NCBI GenBank assembly: GCA_946222055.1
Contig: CAMIEW010000026.1
Location: forward strand, 1-8,118
DNA from: an uncultured Porphyromonas sp.
GTDB taxonomy: Bacteria > Bacteroidota > Bacteroidia > Bacteroidales > Porphyromonadaceae
Direction of reading: 5' to 3'
DNA: 8,118 bases
Below, piece by piece: positions 1 to 5,120 of the stretch. Every line of letters starts with the position of its first letter. Position 1 is the stretch's first letter. A model generated the notes under the pieces. That model was not told the DNA's origin. It saw only the letters and a list, made by a program, of their open reading frames with translations, and did no database searches. A program made the position numbers and the translations under genes.

Positions 1-92
1 AGTGATCACTATTACCGGTAATAGATTTCACCCAGATCGGCAGCACCCCATCGCCCCACCAACCATCGCCACCACATCGCCTTCGCTGATCA
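1..92. other. Non-coding left edge with two abutting palindromes
   Basis: No supported gene. Positions 1-10 (AGTGATCACT) and 9-24 (CTATTACCGGTAATAG) are perfect palindromes that overlap by two bases. They have no loop and no following T-tract, so they look more like protein-binding sites than a terminator. One + frame is open from the edge to about 124, but its predicted residues show no motif and it runs into the tandem array. It could be the tail of an upstream gene cut by the window, but nothing positive supports that. The bases from 40 to 81 are C-rich and contain CATCGCC three times (49, 64, 75). Confidence 0.4.
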
Positions 93-322
93 CCCATCCG
101 ACTATCTACGACTTGTCCGACTAGTCCGACCCGTCCCACTCGTCCGACCAGTCCTACCCGTCCGACTAGTCCGACTAGTCCGACTAGTCCGACCCGTCCC
201 ACCCGTCCGACCAGTCCCACTCGTCCGACCAGTCCGACCCATCCGACCCGTCCGACTAGTCCGACCCGTCCCACTCGTCCGACCCGTCCGACCCGTCCGA
301 CTAGTCCGACCCGTCCGACCAG
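93..322. repeat. Tandem array of 9-bp units, about 23 clean copies
   Basis: From 112 to 318 the sequence divides exactly into 23 nine-base units of the form C-N-N-G-T-C-C-G-A, such as CTAGTCCGA, CCCGTCCGA, CTCGTCCGA and CCAGTCCGA. Variation is confined mostly to unit positions 2, 3 and 8, where G is replaced by C or T in a few copies. A degenerate copy sits at 93-101 and a ten-base one at 102-111, and a four-base partial copy ends at 322. There is higher-order structure: 115-149 and 250-284 are identical over 35 bases, offset by 135 bases (15 units), which implies block duplication. The unit length is a multiple of three, so the minus strand reads as an open frame of Gly-Arg-Thr and Ser-Arg-Thr triplets, but the only start available there is TTG. 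I treat it as a DNA-level repeat, not a gene. It ends about 50 bases before the -33 box of the fimbrial promoter. Confidence 0.93.
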
Positions 323-323
323 A

Positions 324-350
324 TATACAACTACCGAATTTATTATACAA
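324..350. promoter_or_regulatory. Paired TATACAA direct repeats upstream of the promoter
   Basis: TATACAA occurs at 324-330 and again at 344-350, spaced 20 bases start to start, about two helical turns. The downstream copy ends 22 bases before the -33 box. The inverted form TTGTATA appears at 436-442, inside the leader. The spacing and placement suit an activator site, but seven AT-rich bases can recur by chance, so this is tentative. Confidence 0.25.
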
Positions 351-372
351 TTCTCCCTATTTGGTGGACCCG

Positions 373-406
373 TTTGATACATAGTGCATAATATTTTGTA
401 CCTTTG
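373..406 (+). promoter_or_regulatory. Bacteroidota-type promoter of the fimbrial operon
   Basis: TACCTTTG at 399-406 matches the Bacteroidota -7 consensus TAnnTTTG exactly. TTTG at 373-376 matches the -33 box, with a 22-base spacer at the long end of the usual range. Transcription would then start near 411-414, leaving a leader of about 60 bases before the ATG at 474. The placement also settles the start of gene 1, because the longer in-frame opening from a GTG at 384 would begin between the promoter boxes, upstream of the transcript. I saw no equally good promoter elsewhere in the window. Confidence 0.75.
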
Positions 407-412
407 TATGCT

Positions 413-428
413 AAAAAGAGAACTTTTT
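413..428 (+). promoter_or_regulatory. Small stem-loop at the predicted mRNA 5' end
   Basis: AAAAAG (413-418) and CTTTTT (423-428) are exact reverse complements around the loop AGAA. The stem would lie within a few bases of the predicted transcription start, where a 5' hairpin can slow mRNA decay. The stem is short and A-U rich, so its stability is modest. Confidence 0.35.
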
Positions 429-473
429 CACTATTTTGTATACACACTATTTCTATCACTAAACAACGTTTTT

Positions 474-2015
474 ATGATTAAGAAACTGACTCAGGCAATG
501 CTCGCCCTCGCCCTTGTAGGAGGGATGTCGGCGTGCACCCAGCGCGGAGGCAATGATACTCCCGAGCCCAATTCCTCGACCGGCAACACCTATATGTCCG
601 TTGCCATCTCGACCACTCAGCCCAGCAATATGCTGAAGGCTGAAGAAGATAAGCGCCACAACGAAGAAGGCGAGTACATCGGTCGCGACAAGATCGAGGA
701 CCTCTCCGTCTACGTCATCTCTCTCCCCGAGGGAAAGGTGGAGAAGCAGGAGTTTGCTAACGCTGACCTTGCGGTCAACCCTGACAACAACGCCAAGACT
801 CAGGACTACCGCACCACTGCATGGAAGGTCGATGCCGGTAAGAAGGAGGTCTATGTCCTCGCCAACATCAACGGCACAGACATCAAGACTGACCTGGATG
901 CCGCTACGAGCAAGTCTGCCTTTGAGACCGCCTATGCCAAGGCCTACACCATGACGGATGCCAATGGCGTCCTCGCTGCGTATGCCAAGTTTGACAACAC
1001 CAACGACATCATCGCGATGAACGGCAAGACCGAGGCACCGATGGAGGTCGTTGGTGGTATCAAGAAGGAGCAGGCGGAGGCTGGAACAGCCAACTGCGCC
1101 AAGATCAACCTCCGTCGCCTCGTGGCTCAGACGGTAGTCACCCGCTCTGATGTCGAAGACAACCTGACCATCAAAGCTACGCGCGACGGCAAGGAGATCA
1201 CCCTCGCCACCCTCTCTGATCTGAAGTGGGATGTGATGCAATTTGAGAAGACCACCTACCTCGCTCCTATGCCGACTGAGGACGGCAAGGATGCCACCAG
1301 GGTCGACTACTGCATGACTCCTTCCTTCAGTTTTATCCCCTCTGCCACTGTTGCATACGCCGGTGCCTCGGACAAGTACTACTACCGCAAGATGACCGGA
1401 GAGACTGTGACCACCTTTACCCGCGGTGCAAAGGGAAGCAATGTCGACAACATCGTTAGAAAGCCGATGAAGTTCGTCACCGAGACGACTCACCAGTATG
1501 GCAATAAGCTCAAGGATGATGGCGGCGTTGACCCCTTCACCGGCTACCGCAAGGGCAACACTCCTTACGTCATCGTATCCGCCAAGATCACTCCCTCTAC
1601 TGAGGCTTGGGCAACGGGTGAGGAGGCTGCCGATGGTGACCTCTACCTTGGTCTGAACGACGGTAAGTTCTACAGCAGCAAGGAGAAGGCTAAGGAAGCT
1701 AACGGCAACGACGACAAGAACGTCCTCACCTATAAGGGTGCAACCTGCTACTACGTGGCTTGGCTCAATCCGAACAACCCCAGTGATCCTGTCACCTCTC
1801 CCGTCCTCCGCAACAACATCTACCACGTCAATATCAAGGGCTTCAAGAACATCGGCTACACCGGAAACCCCTTCAACCCGGGAAATGACGATCCTAAGGA
1901 CCCCAATGACAAGACTCCGGATCCCAAGGAGACCCTCTACCCCGTAGATACCTACATGGCTGTAGAGATCATCGTGATCAACTGGGGCGTACACTCCTAC
2001 GATATCGAGCTCTAA
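474..2015 (+). CDS. mfa1: Mfa1-like major fimbrillin (type V pilus shaft subunit), lipoprotein precursor
   Basis: This is a 513-residue fimbrillin that probably forms the shaft of a type V fimbria. Residues 1-20 are a lipoprotein signal peptide (KK, hydrophobic core, MSA before Cys21). The N-terminal domain has TYMSV (39-43) and a D-K-I-E-D-L-S-V-Y-V strand (72-81). Arg61 lies in the loop between them, where P. gingivalis Mfa1 is cut by Arg-gingipain. Later come LRRLVAQTVVT (213-223), VTETTHQYG (335-343), GYRKGNTPY (358-366), an AWLNPNNP segment (429-436) and SPVLRNNIYHVNI (442-454). A Pro/Asp-rich linker (466-490) and a C-terminal strand TYMAVEII...WGVHSYDIEL follow. From memory, P. gingivalis Mfa1 (about 563 residues) has the same layout and a closely similar end, so I use the symbol by homology. 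The ATG at 474 was chosen because it places the signal peptide correctly and lies downstream of the promoter; no Shine-Dalgarno is present. Codon use is strongly biased (AAG, AAC, GAC, ATC), as expected of an abundant protein. Confidence 0.9.
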   Translation: MIKKLTQAMLALALVGGMSACTQRGGNDTPEPNSSTGNTYMSVAISTTQPSNMLKAEEDKRHNEEGEYIGRDKIEDLSVYVISLPEGKVEKQEFANADLAVNPDNNAKTQDYRTTAWKVDAGKKEVYVLANINGTDIKTDLDAATSKSAFETAYAKAYTMTDANGVLAAYAKFDNTNDIIAMNGKTEAPMEVVGGIKKEQAEAGTANCAKINLRRLVAQTVVTRSDVEDNLTIKATRDGKEITLATLSDLKWDVMQFEKTTYLAPMPTEDGKDATRVDYCMTPSFSFIPSATVAYAGASDKYYYRKMTGETVTTFTRGAKGSNVDNIVRKPMKFVTETTHQYGNKLKDDGGVDPFTGYRKGNTPYVIVSAKITPSTEAWATGEEAADGDLYLGLNDGKFYSSKEKAKEANGNDDKNVLTYKGATCYYVAWLNPNNPSDPVTSPVLRNNIYHVNIKGFKNIGYTGNPFNPGNDDPKDPNDKTPDPKETLYPVDTYMAVEIIVINWGVHSYDIEL

Positions 2016-2027
2016 GATAAAGTCCAT

Positions 2028-2050
2028 GGGGTACTTTAGCTAAAATCCCC
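2028..2050 (+). promoter_or_regulatory. Imperfect GGGG/CCCC stem in the gene 1-2 gap
   Basis: GGGG (2028-2031) can pair with CCCC (2047-2050), continuing through A2033-T2046 and T2035-T2037 with A2043-A2045 around a short loop, with bulges at 2032 and 2034. It begins 12 bases after the gene 1 stop codon. It is weaker than the adjoining hairpin at 2054-2083, and I list it because the two may act together as a tandem structured 3' end for the pilin message. Confidence 0.3.
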
Positions 2051-2083
2051 TCAGGCAGGAGGCGCCTGACCGCTCCTCCTGCC
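2051..2083 (+). terminator. GC-rich hairpin after the pilin gene (attenuator or mRNA-stability element)
   Basis: GGCAGGAGG (2054-2062) and CCTCCTGCC (2075-2083) are perfect reverse complements, giving a nine-pair stem with a 12-base loop. A competing stem, TCAGGC (2051-2056) with GCCTGA (2064-2069), shares part of the same arm, so the two cannot form together. No U-tract follows (the next bases are ACCATACAG), so a complete intrinsic terminator is unlikely. Its position between an abundant pilin gene and two large genes suits partial termination or protection of the upstream message from 3' decay, which would make more gene 1 product than products of genes 2-4. That role is an inference. Confidence 0.55.
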
Positions 2084-2118
2084 ACCATACAGATCGACAA
2101 CGACTGACTACACATTAT

Positions 2119-5106
2119 ATGACTATCATACAGAGATCCCTCGGCCGCCTATCCGCCACCACGCTTGTGACACTCCTCCTGGCGGTACTCCTCGCACCCG
2201 GCTGCACCAAGGAGCGCCCCTCCGTCGAGGACCCCGCCGAGACGCCCGGATACAGCACCGATGACTGGGAGGGCAGCACCTATATGTCCCTCGCCCTACG
2301 CACCACTCCACCCACCACTGACCCCGCTACGCAGCAAGAGGCCGGGGCTAAGGAGGGAAAGGAGAGTCCAACGGGCGAAGAGAGCTTTACCACATGGCAG
2401 GGCGACGACATCATCGAGAACTTCGCCGTCTTTATCGTCTCCGACAAGAGCGACAAGGTGCAGTGTATGGCCGGTGCTGTGACTGACGCTAATGTTGTAG
2501 AGAATTGGGATCCCGCCAAGCAGGAGTTGCTCCTCAAGCCCTTTAGGTCGGCACCGGTGAGCAAGCAGATCTTCGCCTTCTTCAACATCCCCGAGCCCTA
2601 CCTCAGCAAGCTTAGAGCGACGGTCGACAGCAAGAGTGCTTTCCTCGAAGAGATTGTCAAGCCCATCCCCTACGTGGGAGAAGAGGGTATCACCTACAGC
2701 AGTGGGGATGCCCCCACTCTGGAAGCCTTCCGCCCCGATAGCCATATCGCCACAAAGGAGATAGCAACTGGCCCCTCCGCCACGATCCCCGACGTGCCAT
2801 CTTTTACTGATAAGGGAAGACCGGGGTATGATGGAAGGACCCCAAGGAAAAACCTTGATTTCCCCACTGCATTCTTTGATACCAGGATGAACGAAACTAA
2901 GCCTGGTTCTCTCCCATGTGTCAAGCGCAAGGATCGGATCCTCTCTTCTGGGGTACGGTACAATTACCTGCCGGAGGACAACATCACGGAGGAGGAGGTA
3001 AAGGATGGACGCAATCTGGTTCAGGTCTATACCCGCCGAGTCTTGGCACAGGCTGTAGTGACTGCCGAGGCGGAACTCGTAAATACTCCTATCACCGAAC
3101 TAGGGGATAAAATGGTGATCAAGGGGGTAAGCTTTCAGGTCTTCAACTTCGAGCCTACCTTTTACCCAATAGCCAAAACTACAAAGGAGGGCGAGTGGCC
3201 GGGGAATACTAACACTGTGACGCCTCTCTACAATAAGACGGACAATAGCTCGCGAATCAATATGACGACCTACCAATCAACGATTGCAGATGAAGAGTTT
3301 ACTGCAGATGCACTGGTACGGGATCGCTTCTTCCGCTCTGCTCACTTCGTTTATGGGGAGGGACCTGCCGAGCTGGATCCTGCCGATAAGGATTATGCTC
3401 AGAAGCTCTTGCGGGAGATGAGAATAGAGTACAAGGATTCTAAAAAGCTGTATGATGGCATCGAGAAACCGGATATGAGCGTTCCTACACGTGGCACCAC
3501 ATTCTGGGGAAGCTGCTATGTGACGGAAAGCACTCAAAAGTGGGGAACTGATGCCTTCAGTGGCTACACCACCTCCAATACCCCCTTCTTCGCCGTCGTA
3601 GCTTACTTTGATACCGAGACCCTCCCTTGGGGAGACAATACAATAGCTGCCGCCAAAGCTAAAATTGACAACAAGCAAAAAGACCTCGATAATCAATTGA
3701 AAGCATGGAGAGACGAGCGCGACGCTAAGCAGGCGGAGCTAGACGCTTTGCCTAAGGCCGGTGACGGTGGTATGAGTGAGGCGGAGGCCAATGCTATTTT
3801 CCAGGCCTATGTGCAGTGGTGGAAGGACCATCTCTCTAATCCAAACTCGGGGAAGAGATATTTCAATAACATCTCAAAGCAAAGGGATAAGTTTATTAAG
3901 ACAAAGGAGCTAGACGAGGCGGGATATCTGGATAAGATTAAGCGAGACAGGAGCACACTACGCGATCAGGATCTTAAGGGCGGCCTAAAATTAGCTAACA
4001 AAAGCTACCGCAACAAGGAGTATCCCGAAAACAAGAGAGTCGGCAGCCCAACAGAACTAGACGCTACGGATCTAGATGTTGAGCAAAAGGAATTTAAGAA
4101 GACGCTCGAAGCGGATAGGAAGCTGAGAGCGGGCGACCCAAATGCCAAGAAGCGTCAGCAGCTCAACGATGAAATTAAAGCTCTTAATAAGGAGATCGAA
4201 GACTTCAAAAATGAGTTTAAGTCTTCAGGAGAGAAATACCCAAAGTTGGAGAATACAACAACTAACAAAGAGTTTTACACTCCATTTATCTACGAGCAGG
4301 GGATCAATAGGATTTTCTACTCACAGGTGGATAAGAAATTCTATCTCAATTACCACGAGATACCAGTGGACAACCGTGGCAATGCGACGCACAACCTCAA
4401 GGCAGATAAATCTTGGCTAACCGAGCTGGAGAACAATCTGCCAAACAGCAAGAAATTTCCAACCAAAGCCAATGGAGCACCTGCTGAGGCAGCAGTTCTA
4501 GAGCCTACCCAAGAGTTACTAGATAAGCTAAGCCAACTGCTGAATGGGGATATTAAGGAGACGGACCTCAAACCCGACGAGCGTCGCTCAATGGACTTCT
4601 ACCTCTATGGTCGTGTAGCACCGGGACTGGTAAAGTACTTCGGTGGTGCCGAGCGTATCGATAGGATAGACCTCCAGAGTGGCTATGTAGCGTGGTACTC
4701 CACCAAGGGACCAGACCAAGTGGTGAGCTACCCTTGCTATGTCAGGAATAAGGCGGTCGATAACGATGGGAAGGAACCGAAGAGCAGTATCAGTAACGTT
4801 CGCCTGATGATGGTCTACTATGCCTGGCTCAACCCCAACACCAAGGAATCAGATACCACCTACGCCTCACCTGTGCTACGTAACAACATCTACCACATGC
4901 ACATCACTGGTTTTACCAAGATGGGACTCTCAGCGATCCCCTTTGTGCCAAGGGTACCAGAGGGCAATGGATATAAGTTCCTCCACTGGAAGCTAGACCC
5001 CGATGAGCAGGTACCGGATCTTGGTGCGCCACTAAACAGCGCAGGTAGTGCGGGACAGCCTGCAGGCATTACTGCACGCTCTGCGAGCTATACCATTACA
5101 TTCTGA
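2119..5106 (+). CDS. Giant Mfa1-like fimbrillin with coiled-coil insertion (paralogue A), lipoprotein precursor
   Basis: This is a 995-residue paralogue of gene 1. Residues 1-28 form a lipoprotein signal (APG before Cys29), followed by TKERPSVEDPAE, which nearly matches gene 3. Fimbrillin landmarks run in order: TYMSLALR (54-61), DDIIENFAVFIVS (96-108), RRVLAQAVVT (306-315), FNFEPTFYPIA (342-352), WGSCYVTESTQKWG (463-476), NTPFFAVVAYF (487-497), YYAWLNPNT (900-908), SPVLRNNIYHMHI (917-929) and GFTKMGLS (931-938). Residues 506-705 are a lysine/glutamate-rich insertion with two coiled-coil arms (about 507-545 and 655-702; L682, I686, L689, I693, F696 and F700 follow a heptad) around a Trp-Trp-containing middle. 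A second module (about 750-890) carries DFYLYGRVAP (826-835). The C-terminus ends in SYTITF and lacks the W..HSY strand of genes 1 and 3. It follows gene 1 by 103 bases with no Shine-Dalgarno. An accessory or tip pilin is likely; the exact role is unknown. Confidence 0.85.
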   Translation: MTIIQRSLGRLSATTLVTLLLAVLLAPGCTKERPSVEDPAETPGYSTDDWEGSTYMSLALRTTPPTTDPATQQEAGAKEGKESPTGEESFTTWQGDDIIENFAVFIVSDKSDKVQCMAGAVTDANVVENWDPAKQELLLKPFRSAPVSKQIFAFFNIPEPYLSKLRATVDSKSAFLEEIVKPIPYVGEEGITYSSGDAPTLEAFRPDSHIATKEIATGPSATIPDVPSFTDKGRPGYDGRTPRKNLDFPTAFFDTRMNETKPGSLPCVKRKDRILSSGVRYNYLPEDNITEEEVKDGRNLVQVYTRRVLAQAVVTAEAELVNTPITELGDKMVIKGVSFQVFNFEPTFYPIAKTTKEGEWPGNTNTVTPLYNKTDNSSRINMTTYQSTIADEEFTADALVRDRFFRSAHFVYGEGPAELDPADKDYAQKLLREMRIEYKDSKKLYDGIEKPDMSVPTRGTTFWGSCYVTESTQKWGTDAFSGYTTSNTPFFAVVAYFDTETLPWGDNTIAAAKAKIDNKQKDLDNQLKAWRDERDAKQAELDALPKAGDGGMSEAEANAIFQAYVQWWKDHLSNPNSGKRYFNNISKQRDKFIKTKELDEAGYLDKIKRDRSTLRDQDLKGGLKLANKSYRNKEYPENKRVGSPTELDATDLDVEQKEFKKTLEADRKLRAGDPNAKKRQQLNDEIKALNKEIEDFKNEFKSSGEKYPKLENTTTNKEFYTPFIYEQGINRIFYSQVDKKFYLNYHEIPVDNRGNATHNLKADKSWLTELENNLPNSKKFPTKANGAPAEAAVLEPTQELLDKLSQLLNGDIKETDLKPDERRSMDFYLYGRVAPGLVKYFGGAERIDRIDLQSGYVAWYSTKGPDQVVSYPCYVRNKAVDNDGKEPKSSISNVRLMMVYYAWLNPNTKESDTTYASPVLRNNIYHMHITGFTKMGLSAIPFVPRVPEGNGYKFLHWKLDPDEQVPDLGAPLNSAGSAGQPAGITARSASYTITF
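3634..4254 (+). other. Segment of gene 2 encoding the coiled-coil insertion
   Basis: Codons 506-712. The segment lies between the strand ending in LPW (502-504) and the strand INRIFYS (729-735). In gene 1 the matching positions (TEAW, ending at 379, and DLYLGLNDGKFY, from 389) are separated by only about nine residues. The insert is rich in Lys, Glu, Asp, Gln and Ala. It looks more AT-rich, with more AAA and AAT codons, than the first 600 bases of the gene. The middle part, about 555-640, has a WW pair and several Arg/Lys/Tyr residues and may be a small cap domain on the hairpin. Boundaries are by eye. Confidence 0.75.
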
Positions 5107-5120
5107 CCTGAGAGATAAAG

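Noticed and set aside
112..318. CRISPR array
   Set aside because: The units are contiguous nine-base repeats with no unique spacers.
102..350. Minus-strand open frame of about 82 residues made of GRT/SRT/SGT triplets
   Set aside because: It exists because the 9-bp tandem unit has no stop in that frame. Its start is a TTG, there is no recognisable ribosome site, and no domain beyond the repeat.
324..442. Invertible promoter flanked by TATACAA and TTGTATA
   Set aside because: The inverted match is only seven AT-rich bases and does not extend on either side. Known phase-variable inversion sites are longer, and no recombinase gene is present here.
459..2027. Minus-strand open frame of 522 codons opposite gene 1
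   Set aside because: It is the antisense of a GC-biased, strongly codon-biased gene. It has no fimbrial or other motif and no promoter, and it spans gene 1 almost exactly, as a shadow would.
2032..2039. TACTTTAG as a second -7 box for genes 2-4
   Set aside because: It differs from TAnnTTTG at one position and has no TTTG at the right distance upstream. It also falls inside a possible stem after gene 1.
3634..4254. Insertion sequence or frameshift inside gene 2
   Set aside because: The reading frame is continuous through the segment, and there are no terminal inverted repeats, target duplication or transposase motif. The neighbouring paralogue has a comparable insert at the same point.
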